NCBI GenBank assembly: GCA_027622635.1
Contig: JAQBYK010000002.1
Location: forward strand, 1-22,941
Source: a bacterium
Lineage (GTDB): Bacteria > Patescibacteriota > Gracilibacteria > UBA1369 > LOWO2-01-FULL-3
Length of the DNA: 22,941 nt
Reading direction: 5' to 3'
Part shown: piece after piece, positions 8,507 to 15,910 of the stretch
How positions within the stretch are numbered: position 1 is the stretch's first letter
How the letters are laid out: each line of letters opens with the position of its first letter
Notes under the pieces: generated by a model
What the model was told of the DNA's origin: nothing
Databases searched by the model: none
What the model saw: only the letters and a program-made list of their open reading frames with translations
Position numbers and translations under genes: made by a program

Positions 8507-8515
8507 TGATATAAT
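8507..8515 (+). promoter_or_regulatory. Extended -10 promoter of ferredoxin gene
   Basis: TGA-TATAAT: a perfect -10 box (8510-8515) with an upstream TG. No convincing -35 is seen, as expected for extended -10 promoters. Six bases separate it from the ATG at 8522, again placing the predicted start on the start codon. Confidence 0.65.
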
Positions 8516-8521
8516 CCGCTC

Positions 8522-8803
8522 ATGCCAAAAGTAACTTTTACAGATACCGGGGACCAAGCTGATGCTGAAGAAGGTGGTTCTCTGAAGGATCTAACAAAAA
8601 ATCAGGGATGGCCTATCGCTTACGGCTGCGAGGATGGAGTTTGTGGAACTTGCATCGTCGAAGTCAAAGAAGGAAAGGAAAACTTAAATGAAATGGAAGA
8701 AGTGGAGGATCAGACTTTGGATATGATGGGTATGAAGGATGGCAACCACCGCCTTTGCTGCCAATGTAAGGTTAAAGGAGATGTCTCAATTAAAGGAATG
8801 TAG
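8522..8803 (+). CDS. 2Fe-2S ferredoxin
   Basis: A 93-residue plant/cyanobacterial-fold ferredoxin that carries one electron on a [2Fe-2S] cluster. The ligands are C36, C41 and C44 (spacing Cx4Cx2C in GCEDGVCGTC) and C80 in RLCCQC; two further cysteines (C79, C82) flank the fourth ligand. The loop between is acidic and methionine-rich. The gene diverges from grx-gshF across a 69-nt region holding both promoters, so the two units may be co-regulated, though no operator is evident. Its TAG stop directly abuts the TAA stop of the convergent peptidase gene. The redox partner cannot be inferred here. Confidence 0.93.
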   Translation: MPKVTFTDTGDQADAEEGGSLKDLTKNQGWPIAYGCEDGVCGTCIVEVKEGKENLNEMEEVEDQTLDMMGMKDGNHRLCCQCKVKGDVSIKGM

Positions 8804-9763
8804 TTATGGTGACACAATCACCATCGCTTTTTGACCGTTGTATACATCGCCTTTGACACCTGACCAATCGTGAATCGCATCAAGTAAGACTTTTTCGCTG
8901 TAGAGGTATTCTCTTCCTCTTGAAGTTCCTGGGTCGTGGGTAACGAATTTGCCTTTTTGATATCCCACAACTACCACCATGTGATAGAGAGGTCCATTTC
9001 CAGTAAAGTTTGTATTCCCAAGAGACTGACCGGCAGTTGGCAGTATCACCGGATATCCTGCTGCAATTAATTTCTTTATATTGTCCACTGTTACATCTTT
9101 TCCAACGTAGAGGCGAGATTTTCTCGAAAAGTAGCTGTTCATTATATCGACTACTTGCTGCGCAGAGACATCAACTGCATACCCATTTTCATTTTCCCAA
9201 TCAACTATATCTAAAATTTCAACATCGGCGGTTACCTTGTTCAGTTCCAATTCTCCGAGGAAATACTCAACCATTATCATTGCTGCTTCTTCACAAGCTT
9301 CCTGGTATGGCATATTCCAATTTCCGAAAGGTGCTTGTGATGAGAATGGCACGCTCAAGCTGTGAGCATCCGGGAATTGCGAATTCTTCAAATCACTTAG
9401 TGGATCAAATATTTCATCGCTTTCTTTCTCATTTTTTGGTGCTTTTCTTTTTGATCCTTCGAGTTCTTCTTCCATGTAGTTGAGCATGTTGTTCATGAGT
9501 ACCGCTGCCTCGCCCCTCCTCATAAAATTGTTAGGGTAGAATTTTTTTGCAGTAGTATTGAGGATTCCTCTCATGGACAAATTAGCTATTGCAGAAGAAT
9601 ACCATTGCCCATTTTCAACATCCTCAAATTTTTGGAAGGAATATTTTTCCTTGAATATTGTAGTGCCTAAATCACCGCCTATTGATTTCCCTGCAACGAA
9701 AGATGCGATTATTAATCCAAAAGAAAAAATGCCTAGAATGACAGTGAATTTGCGGTTAGTCAT
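8804..9763 (-). CDS. Exported C39-like cysteine peptidase with an SLH-type domain
   Basis: A 319-residue predicted envelope protein. Residues about 7-26 form an N-terminal hydrophobic signal or anchor. Residues about 43-95 resemble an S-layer-homology repeat (FEDVENGQWYSSAI, then RGIL and a FYPNNFMRRGEAA segment), a module that binds cell-wall polymers. A charged linker (about 98-120) leads to a C39-like papain-fold domain: VPFSSQ (138-143), candidate nucleophile C157 in QEACEEAAM, H261 in LYHMVVVVGY and D277 in THDPGT. Family members are often annotated Peptidase_C39_2 and their substrates are mostly unknown; no ABC exporter or bacteriocin precursor is adjacent. A -10 box 6 nt before the ATG predicts a leaderless mRNA. 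The last codons overlap a hairpin that may terminate the ferredoxin gene. Confidence 0.82.
   Translation of the reverse strand: MTNRKFTVILGIFSFGLIIASFVAGKSIGGDLGTTIFKEKYSFQKFEDVENGQWYSSAIANLSMRGILNTTAKKFYPNNFMRRGEAAVLMNNMLNYMEEELEGSKRKAPKNEKESDEIFDPLSDLKNSQFPDAHSLSVPFSSQAPFGNWNMPYQEACEEAAMIMVEYFLGELELNKVTADVEILDIVDWENENGYAVDVSAQQVVDIMNSYFSRKSRLYVGKDVTVDNIKKLIAAGYPVILPTAGQSLGNTNFTGNGPLYHMVVVVGYQKGKFVTHDPGTSRGREYLYSEKVLLDAIHDWSGVKGDVYNGQKAMVIVSP
8806..8824 (+). terminator. Candidate terminator of ferredoxin gene
   Basis: ATGGTGA pairs with TCACCAT around a CACAA loop, followed on the plus strand by CGCTTTTT. It starts 3 nt after the ferredoxin stop and lies inside the 3' end of the convergent peptidase gene. 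Confidence 0.4.
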
Positions 9764-9769
9764 CTAGGA

Positions 9770-9778
9770 ATTATACCA
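9770..9778 (-). promoter_or_regulatory. Extended -10 promoter of peptidase gene
   Basis: Minus strand TGG-TATAAT: perfect -10 (9770-9775) with extended TG, and 6 nt (TCCTAG) to the ATG. No clear -35. The predicted transcript starts at the start codon. Confidence 0.65.
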
Positions 9779-9816
9779 GATTTACGCTCTCCGGTACATG
9801 CCAATCAGCTCGGTGT

Positions 9817-11358
9817 TCAGTCAATTTGCATAGCCCATTTTTCGTAACCTGGAATTTTGCCGCGTCTTAAATCATTAAGGATTTTCTTTAGGTCGGTGAT
9901 AAATTGCTGAGTCCGAGCGTGGTTGAAATGCACCTCCCCATTCGTGGTTTTTATCCTACTGAAGCTTGTTATTCCCGCTGCAGTGCCAGTACCAAATGCT
10001 CCTTGAACATTTTCTATTTTCCCTTCTGCGACCAGTCTGGAGTCTGTTACGTTGACTCGACATCCTAGTCTGTCTTTTATGCGCTGATCTCCTAGGATTT
10101 CAATTAATGTCTGTCTAGTAATTCCTGGTAGAACATTTGCTCCTAAAGATGGGGTTATTAGGTTGAAATATAGTGTATCACCGTCAGCCAACTGTTCAAC
10201 CAAGAAAAAATTGCATGAACTACATTCCTGAATGCATCCGTTATCATCAATAAGTAATATGTCTTTGAATCCATCAGCTTTTGCGGCTTTTTTTATAGTG
10301 AATACATCAGCATAATTGCCTCCAACTTTGTCTTTGCCGGAACTGTGCCTTGTATGAATAACTGACTTTATTTCTACACCACTCGGACTATCCTCGTCTA
10401 ATCCACCACCCGGAGTCATGTATTCTCCATAAGGGGATACTTCTACTGCAAAGAGGTATTGAGTGGCCGGTTTTACTCCGGTGCCTCCTTGTAACCCGAT
10501 CATAAATGGTCGAATATATAATTTGCCTCCATTTGGAACAAATCTCTTATTGAGTTGGATGGCTTTTTTGACTGCTTCCATGAATTGATCAACTGAAATG
10601 GGTGGCATTCCTGCTCTTTCGGCTGATTTTATAAATCTTCTGGCATTCTCAACCGGTCTAAAAAGAGTGATGTTGCCTTCTTCATCGCTACTGGCAACCA
10701 TTCCTTCGAAACAGGACTGTGCATATTGCAGTGCTGCAGTGTCAAAACCTTCAAGTGACCACTTTCCATCAGGGATTGCATATGTTTTGGTCCATTTCCC
10801 ATCAAGGTAAACTGCGCCACACATGCTATCAACCGGTATGCGAGAAAGCCCTTTTGGATCCTGTGGAGCATCTTTCCTTGGAGCACGACTTATAGGCTCC
10901 GTAACTCCTTTGAAAACACCTGTTGCGTAGATTCTCTCAATTGTACGATCACGAACATCCAAAGCTTCAAGACCAAGACTACTTGAAAGTAGGTGCTTTA
11001 TAAAAATCCCTCCTTCCGGTTGTTCTTGGCTTACACCACTTAATATTAACCCTTCTGCCTCAAGCGCGGTTATTTCTTCCCGAGTGAAGAGCTGGAGTAA
11101 TTGAACTGGCAAAATCGCATCGTTGAGCTCATCCTCTGGATCTAGCAAACGATGAATTAGCCTTAGACTATGTTCTCTCACATCTATCACCTGTGTCTCC
11201 GCCATGCCGTCCCCCTCTTGATCCACATCTTCATCCACATCCACTGGATACTGAAAAGAATTTGCAGCTCTAGCAGGATTGTAGCTGACAAATTCCTCTC
11301 CTCTTCTTTTCTTTATGCCAGCATACTGTTCTCTAAGTTGTCTAAGACCTTGATCCAT
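9817..11358 (-). CDS. ilvE: Branched-chain amino acid aminotransferase with N-terminal extension
   Basis: A class IV PLP aminotransferase that interconverts leucine, isoleucine and valine with their 2-oxo acids using glutamate/2-oxoglutarate. The catalytic part begins near residue 175 and follows the type II BCAT pattern: YAQSCFEGM (212-220), LFRPVENARRF (232-242), PLP lysine K344 in GKDKVGGNYADV, E378 in QECSSCNFF, and ITPSLGANVLPGITRQT (401-417). Family members have about 310-370 residues, but this one has 513: the first ~170 residues are an extra region I cannot assign. It has an acidic stretch (DVDEDVDQEGDG, about 40-51) and a predicted helical part containing LIHRLLDPEDEL and LLQLFTREEITALE. 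The start has no strong Shine-Dalgarno site; M52 is an alternative start that would still leave ~120 extra residues. No other ilv or leu gene is present. Confidence 0.9.
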   Translation of the reverse strand: MDQGLRQLREQYAGIKKRRGEEFVSYNPARAANSFQYPVDVDEDVDQEGDGMAETQVIDVREHSLRLIHRLLDPEDELNDAILPVQLLQLFTREEITALEAEGLILSGVSQEQPEGGIFIKHLLSSSLGLEALDVRDRTIERIYATGVFKGVTEPISRAPRKDAPQDPKGLSRIPVDSMCGAVYLDGKWTKTYAIPDGKWSLEGFDTAALQYAQSCFEGMVASSDEEGNITLFRPVENARRFIKSAERAGMPPISVDQFMEAVKKAIQLNKRFVPNGGKLYIRPFMIGLQGGTGVKPATQYLFAVEVSPYGEYMTPGGGLDEDSPSGVEIKSVIHTRHSSGKDKVGGNYADVFTIKKAAKADGFKDILLIDDNGCIQECSSCNFFLVEQLADGDTLYFNLITPSLGANVLPGITRQTLIEILGDQRIKDRLGCRVNVTDSRLVAEGKIENVQGAFGTGTAAGITSFSRIKTTNGEVHFNHARTQQFITDLKKILNDLRRGKIPGYEKWAMQID

Positions 11359-11441
11359 AACTCTTTGCTAGGAGAAACTATGTTAAACATTTATGTCAAA
11401 TTGCACAAGGTGAAGTAGTTTCACACATTTTTGCCTGAAGC

Positions 11442-11470
11442 TTGACCACATATGCTTTAATGACCATAAT
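11442..11470 (+). promoter_or_regulatory. Promoter of ispG-dcd-thyA-dfrA operon
   Basis: TTGACC (11442-11447), a 17-nt spacer and CATAAT (11465-11470): five of six consensus matches in each box. The expected start near 11477 leaves a leader of only about 3 nt before the ispG ATG. Confidence 0.7.
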
Positions 11471-11479
11471 CCCATTACT

Positions 11480-12694
11480 ATGCGACTTAAAACACCAAAG
11501 GTAACAATTCGAGGGATTGAAATGGGGGGAACAAGTCCGATTGTAATACAGTCTATGACAAACACTGATACTGCTGACGCAAAAGCCACTGCCACTCAGT
11601 GTATGGAGCTTTCAGACAAAGGATCTGAAATTGTAAGAATTACAGTGAATAATGAGCAGGCCGCAAAGGCTGTTCCCAAAATTCGTCAACTACTCGATGA
11701 TAGTGGATATGCATCACTCCCATTGGTAGGAGATTTTCACTTCAACGGACATAAGCTTTTGAGAGAATACCCAAAATGCGCTGAGACTTTGGACAAATAC
11801 CGCATAAATCCGGGTAATAGTGATTATGGATCCACAGAAAACAAAAATTTCGAAGAAATCATCGCAATAGCAATGGAAAATGACAAGCCGGTAAGAATAG
11901 GGGCAAACTGGGGGTCAATCGACCAAAGGTTTCTTACTGAGATGATGAATAAAAACGCTAAGATGATTAAGCCAAAATCTGACAAAGAAGTAATCATAGA
12001 TACTTTAGTCGAAAGTGCCTTGAGATCTGCAGAAAATGGGGAAAAACTCGGCCTCAAGAACAATAAAATTGTACTAAGTGTTAAAATGTCAGTCGTGCCT
12101 GACGTTATTGCGGCCTATGAGTTGCTTCACCAAAGAATGAGAGAACATCCATATATCTTGCATCTAGGTCTAACAGAAGCCGGTAGTGGGATGCAGGGGC
12201 TCATCGCGAGCAGCGCTGCGCTTGCTGTTTTACTAAACAAAGGAATAGGGGACACTATACGTATTTCATTAACCCCTAAACCAGGTGAAAGTAGATCCAG
12301 AGAAGTAGAAGCATGCAAAATTCTTTTACAATCTATGGGCTATCGACATTTTAAGCCTCAGGTTACGAGCTGTCCCGGGTGTGGGCGCACAGAAAGCGAC
12401 TTCTTTCAGGATCTAGCCCAGCAGGTAAATCGGCACATTGCCAAAAAAATGGCAGAGTGGAAGAAGAAATATCCACGAGTAGCTGAGATGAAGGTTGCAG
12501 TCATGGGATGTATAGTAAATGGACCGGGAGAATCCAAGCATGCCGATATAGCAATAAGTCTACCGGGAAAAATGGAAGCGGCAATTGCTCCGACTTATAT
12601 CCAAGGAAAATTCCACAAAAACCTCACCGGCGAAAAAATCCCGGAACAATTCATAAAGTTATTAGAAAAATTTGTAAAATCTTGCTACTCTTAG
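11480..12694 (+). CDS. ispG: 4-hydroxy-3-methylbut-2-enyl diphosphate synthase (IspG/GcpE)
   Basis: The penultimate enzyme of the MEP isoprenoid pathway: it reductively converts MEcPP to HMBPP with a [4Fe-4S] cluster. The 404-residue chain has the TIM-barrel start with PIVIQSMTNTDT (20-31) and the C-terminal cluster site: C298 and C301 in TSCPGCGRTE, C344 in VMGCIVNGPGE, and E351 as probable fourth ligand. The length is in the single-domain bacterial range (about 350-410), without the large insert of plant-type enzymes. It leads a plus-strand unit; dcd follows after 21 nt. The enzyme needs an electron donor and a ferredoxin is encoded 3 kb away, but a link is speculative. The promoter predicts an essentially leaderless mRNA. 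Confidence 0.96.
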   Translation: MRLKTPKVTIRGIEMGGTSPIVIQSMTNTDTADAKATATQCMELSDKGSEIVRITVNNEQAAKAVPKIRQLLDDSGYASLPLVGDFHFNGHKLLREYPKCAETLDKYRINPGNSDYGSTENKNFEEIIAIAMENDKPVRIGANWGSIDQRFLTEMMNKNAKMIKPKSDKEVIIDTLVESALRSAENGEKLGLKNNKIVLSVKMSVVPDVIAAYELLHQRMREHPYILHLGLTEAGSGMQGLIASSAALAVLLNKGIGDTIRISLTPKPGESRSREVEACKILLQSMGYRHFKPQVTSCPGCGRTESDFFQDLAQQVNRHIAKKMAEWKKKYPRVAEMKVAVMGCIVNGPGESKHADIAISLPGKMEAAIAPTYIQGKFHKNLTGEKIPEQFIKLLEKFVKSCYS

Positions 12695-12715
12695 GCACAC
12701 ATTAACCAAACATAT

Positions 12716-13297
12716 ATGATTCTTTCCGATAAGACTTTAAAGGCAATGCTGAAAAGCGGTGAACTGGTAGTAGATCCAATTGATGAACAATCAATACAAC
12801 CGGCATCAATAGATTGTAGACTTGGTGATAATTTCCTCGTAGTTGAACAAAATCAAATGCACGTAATAACGCTGGACTCTGAAATCAAATATAGAGAACA
12901 CAATGGACCTTCGATAATCATTCCTCCACTATCTTTTTTATTGGCAACAACTCAAGAATATATAGAAGTACCTGATAACGTGACTTCCTTTGTAGAAGGT
13001 CGCAGCTCCATTGGACGCATAGGACTCTTTATCCAAAACGCAGGATGGGTCGACCCGGGCTTCAAAGGCCGTATAACACTCGAGCTCTATAACGCCAGCT
13101 CACTTCCGATAAAACTCGAAGCAGGCAAGAGGATATGTCAGTTAGTTTTCTGCAGTATGGATCAGAAAGCAGAAAATCCATACAGAGGAAAATATCAGAA
13201 CCAGCGAAAAACGGTAGGCAGTCGCATATATCAGGATACAGACAGAGTACACATTGGCCTTGAGCAACCACTTGAAGAAATTAAAAAAACAGCATGA
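12716..13297 (+). CDS. dcd: dCTP deaminase, possibly bifunctional (dUMP-forming)
   Basis: A 193-residue member of the dCTP deaminase/dUTPase family. Signature segments are QPASIDCRLGDNF (28-40), EGRSSIGRIGLF (94-105), AGWVDPGFKGRITLELYN (109-126, with candidate catalytic E123) and GKYQNQRKTVGSRIYQD near the C-terminus. The AGW-DPGFKG segment is more like the bifunctional dCTP deaminase/dUTPases of Methanocaldococcus and Mycobacterium (which give dUMP directly) than the AHRIDPGW of the E. coli mono-functional enzyme; this is a motif-level inference. Its stop overlaps the thyA start by 4 nt (ATGA), so its product dUMP (directly or via a dUTPase) feeds ThyA. No Shine-Dalgarno site is evident, and it sits 21 nt behind ispG. 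Confidence 0.93.
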   Translation: MILSDKTLKAMLKSGELVVDPIDEQSIQPASIDCRLGDNFLVVEQNQMHVITLDSEIKYREHNGPSIIIPPLSFLLATTQEYIEVPDNVTSFVEGRSSIGRIGLFIQNAGWVDPGFKGRITLELYNASSLPIKLEAGKRICQLVFCSMDQKAENPYRGKYQNQRKTVGSRIYQDTDRVHIGLEQPLEEIKKTA

Positions 13298-14106
13298 AAC
13301 AATATTTGCAACTGGTAAAAGAAGTTCTCGAAAATGGAACAGAAAAAAGTGATAGAACCGGTACAGGTACTATCTCCATCTTTGGAGCCCAACAGAAGTA
13401 TGATTTGAGAGATGGATTCCCGATGGTCACTACTAAAAAAGTACGATACGACGCTATAGTAAGAGAGCTTCTGTGGTTTTTAAAGGGATCTACAAACATA
13501 AATGATGGTCTCACCGAGCACACTCCGATTTGGGATGCATGGGCTGACGAAAAAGGGGAGCTAGGACCAATTTACGGATTCCAATGGAGAAAATGGCGAA
13601 AAATTAAGGAAAAATCAGACGGAACAATTGAAAAAATCCACATTGATCAGATCCAAAATGCCATAGATATGATAAAAAATAATCCAGACTCACGCCGAAT
13701 TATTGTGAGTGGCTGGAATGTTGCAGATATTGAGGAAATGGCTTTGCCTCCATGTCACACACTATTTCAATTTTACGTGGTTGGTGAGCGATTAGACCTT
13801 CAACTATACCAGAGAAGCGCGGATATTGCACTTGGTGTGCCATATAACATTGCCAGTTACGCTACTCTTCTCAGCATGGTAGCGAAAGAATGCAATTTGA
13901 CTCCGGGTGTATTTGTACACACTCTTGGAGATGCTCACATATACTCTAATCATATTGAGGGATTAAAGGAGCAGCTAACCCGCACACCAAAAACTCTTCC
14001 AAAATTGGAAATAGCAGATAAATCATTCTGGGATCTGAAATTCGAGGATTTCAAATTAAAAAATTACGAACACGACAAGTTCATAAAATTCCCAATAGCT
14101 GTATAA
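13294..14106 (+). CDS. thyA: Thymidylate synthase, ThyA
   Basis: Converts dUMP to dTMP using methylenetetrahydrofolate, releasing dihydrofolate. The 270-residue protein has the SDRTGTGT start (19-26), the phosphate-binding DSRRIIVSGWN (132-142), the catalytic cysteine C154 in LPPCHT, and QRSADIALGVPYNIASYA (173-190); it ends in the family's conserved ..P-AV tail. Length matches the short (E. coli-size) form. It overlaps dcd by ATGA, which implies translational coupling, and dfrA starts 7 nt after its stop. The order dcd-thyA-dfrA puts dUMP supply, methylation and folate recycling in one transcript. Confidence 0.98.
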   Translation: MKQYLQLVKEVLENGTEKSDRTGTGTISIFGAQQKYDLRDGFPMVTTKKVRYDAIVRELLWFLKGSTNINDGLTEHTPIWDAWADEKGELGPIYGFQWRKWRKIKEKSDGTIEKIHIDQIQNAIDMIKNNPDSRRIIVSGWNVADIEEMALPPCHTLFQFYVVGERLDLQLYQRSADIALGVPYNIASYATLLSMVAKECNLTPGVFVHTLGDAHIYSNHIEGLKEQLTRTPKTLPKLEIADKSFWDLKFEDFKLKNYEHDKFIKFPIAV

Positions 14107-14113
14107 TGAGGGT

Positions 14114-14653
14114 GTGAAAAATCCAATCTACATTATTGTCGCCGTTGACGAAAATAACGGCATTGGAAAGAATGGTACTCTCCCATGGCATTTTTCGAAG
14201 GAAATGAAATATTTCAAGAAGGCAACTTTGCATACAGAGGATCCGGACAAACAAAACATGGTTGTAATGGGAAGAAAAACATGGGAATCAATAGATACAC
14301 AATATAGGCCATTGAAAAACCGCAAGAATATAGTATTAACCCACGATCCGGACTATAAAGCGGAGGGCGCTATCATTGCCCAATCGCTGGAAGAAGCTTT
14401 TGATCTTGCAGACGAAGAAATCGAAAAGATATTCATAATAGGTGGAGGAAAAGTCTTTAAAGATAGTCTCAAACATCCGAAGCTCTTAGGCATTTACCTA
14501 ACCCGCATTCAATCCGAATATGACTGCGACACCTTCTTCCCTGAAATTCCTGACAAGTTTGGCGTAGATGAGATTCTAGAAACCCACGATGAAAAAGGGA
14601 CTAAATTCCAAATGCATCTACTATCCCTCGCAGATCTCACATCTGTCATCTAG
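14114..14653 (+). CDS. dfrA: Dihydrofolate reductase
   Basis: Reduces the dihydrofolate made by ThyA to tetrahydrofolate with NADPH. The 179-residue chain has the GIGKNGTLPWHF segment (16-27), acidic substrate-binding residue E30, the VVMGRKTWESI cofactor motif (50-60) and IIGGGKVFKDSL (about 117-128). The start is GTG; GAGGG lies almost directly before it, and no ATG is available upstream in the frame before the thyA stop. The last 33 nt overlap, in convergent orientation, the end of the membrane-protein gene on the other strand. The symbol is generic (folA/dfrA). Confidence 0.96.
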   Translation: MKNPIYIIVAVDENNGIGKNGTLPWHFSKEMKYFKKATLHTEDPDKQNMVVMGRKTWESIDTQYRPLKNRKNIVLTHDPDYKAEGAIIAQSLEEAFDLADEEIEKIFIIGGGKVFKDSLKHPKLLGIYLTRIQSEYDCDTFFPEIPDKFGVDEILETHDEKGTKFQMHLLSLADLTSVI

Positions 14654-15094
14654 TTGCCTGTTTACAATCCATAGCCCTGCTGCCATTATAAGTAGACTAA
14701 CAATTTTAAATGGAAGACCATAAGTTGTGAAAATTGTTAGGCCAATACTGATTCCAAATAAAGATATGACCGGCAAAGTGCATGCGGTACAAAAGACCGT
14801 CAAACCGCCCACAAGCAAACCGGCACCAGTCGTTGTACTGGCTGCTAACTTAGATTGTCTCCTTTGGAACAAGGTAAAAACACCGGCGATCATTGTCCCG
14901 GCCATCAAACTCAACAAAACTGAGTAAATTAAATTTCCAGTCGTATAATTACCTCCTACAATACACATTTGATCTCTTGACCCGGGTAGATTCTTCATCA
15001 TCCAAAAATTGATGTCAAAAAACAAAAAAGCCGATCCCACCATCACAAGTAGTTGGGTGGGGCCGGCTAAATTTTTAAATACTGACAAGTTCAT
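14621..15094 (-). CDS. Small membrane protein with two CxxC motifs, next to dsbA
   Basis: A 157-residue protein with about four hydrophobic helices (roughly 10-30, 55-76, 88-124 possibly kinked, 128-146). I do not recognise its family with confidence. It has an intramembrane CTAC (C102, C105) followed by TLPVISLFGISIG, a second CEIC (C152, C155) at the extreme C-terminus, and C44 in the loop after the first helix. The gene starts 2 nt after the dsbA-like stop on the same strand, so the two are co-transcribed. Paired cysteines in a four-helix protein beside a DsbA suggest a thiol-redox partner, but the pattern is not that of DsbB or VKOR, and no DsbB or VKOR gene is seen here. Metal transport is another possibility. 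Its 3' end overlaps dfrA by 33 nt. Confidence 0.75.
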   Translation of the reverse strand: MNLSVFKNLAGPTQLLVMVGSAFLFFDINFWMMKNLPGSRDQMCIVGGNYTTGNLIYSVLLSLMAGTMIAGVFTLFQRRQSKLAASTTTGAGLLVGGLTVFCTACTLPVISLFGISIGLTIFTTYGLPFKIVSLLIMAAGLWIVNRQLDDRCEICEG

Positions 15095-15096
15095 GG

Positions 15097-15837
15097 TTAC
15101 TTAGCTAACTCTGCTTCGATTATAGCTTCAAAACTTGAGAATGGTTGAGCACCGGAAACTATATTTCCATTAATTATAAATCCAGGAGTTCCACTAATGC
15201 CTGCTCGACCTGCGTCTGCCTGGTCTGCGTCAATCTCTGCCTTAAACTTATCACTTTCAATACAACCGTTAAGTTCATCTAAATTCACACCAATTTTAAC
15301 AGCTTCATCCTTAACGAGATCATAATCTAATCCGGATTGACTGATATTGGCAAATATTACATCATGAATTGTAAAATATCCCTCATCTCCTTTTTGATCT
15401 CTCACACATTCTGCCAAAAGGGCCGCTGGATATGCGTCAGGATGAAAGCTCAATGGTAAGTCACGATAAACCAGTTTAACCTTGCCGGTATCAATGTAAT
15501 TCTCTTTGATTTGAGGAAGAGTCTCATTAAAGAATTTACCACAGAAAGGACATTGATAATCGGAAAACTCAACAACAACTACCGGAGCGTCATCTGCTCC
15601 CATAAAAGGATCATCATCAGTAAAATCACCCTCGACCTTTGATGGAGGCGGTGGCGTATTTCCAGGAGCATTGTCTGCAATATAAGCATCAATACCTTCG
15701 GCAATTTGAGTCTTTAGATCATCATTACTTGAGCTACCACCGGAAAGCTGCATACCCAAAAACACTAAGGACCCTGCAATAACAGTAGAGGCAAACAGTA
15801 CAGCGAAAACAAGACCATTTTGATTTTTTTGACCCAT
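15097..15837 (-). CDS. Membrane-anchored DsbA-like thiol-disulfide oxidoreductase
   Basis: A 246-residue DsbA/BdbD-type thioredoxin-fold protein (DSBA-like family). Residues 9-28 form a signal anchor; a Ser/Gly/Asp-rich and proline-rich linker (about 33-82, with TPPPPS) leads to the catalytic domain at the outer face of the membrane. The active site is CPFC (C96, C99) in FSDYQCPFCG, and the cis-proline is P218 in GTPGFIING. C144 and C192 could form a structural disulfide. It probably introduces or isomerises disulfides in exported proteins. A promoter with an extended -10 lies upstream, and the downstream gene begins 2 nt after the stop. The lipoprotein gene upstream is 73 nt away on the same strand. 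Confidence 0.93.
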   Translation of the reverse strand: MGQKNQNGLVFAVLFASTVIAGSLVFLGMQLSGGSSSNDDLKTQIAEGIDAYIADNAPGNTPPPPSKVEGDFTDDDPFMGADDAPVVVVEFSDYQCPFCGKFFNETLPQIKENYIDTGKVKLVYRDLPLSFHPDAYPAALLAECVRDQKGDEGYFTIHDVIFANISQSGLDYDLVKDEAVKIGVNLDELNGCIESDKFKAEIDADQADAGRAGISGTPGFIINGNIVSGAQPFSSFEAIIEAELAK

Positions 15838-15871
15838 GACAATTTGATTAATTAATAAATTTACTCGCTAA

Positions 15872-15900
15872 ATAATAGCATATTCAATCAAGAAAAACAA
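15872..15900 (-). promoter_or_regulatory. Promoter of dsbA-like gene
   Basis: Minus strand: TTGTTT (15895-15900), 17-nt spacer ending in TGC, then TATTAT (15872-15877), an extended -10. The predicted leader is about 28 nt and has no Shine-Dalgarno site, unlike the leaderless promoters elsewhere in the window. Confidence 0.5.
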
Positions 15901-15910
15901 CTTCCAAACC

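Noticed and set aside
9010..9483. 157-codon plus-strand open frame inside the C39 peptidase gene
   Set aside because: It lies fully antisense to a well-supported gene and gives a Leu/Ser/Arg/His-rich product without motifs.
11394..11399. Perfect minus-strand TTGACA upstream of ilvE as its -35 box
   Set aside because: At 16-18 nt spacing only TTCTCC-like sequence is found, so no matching -10 box supports it.
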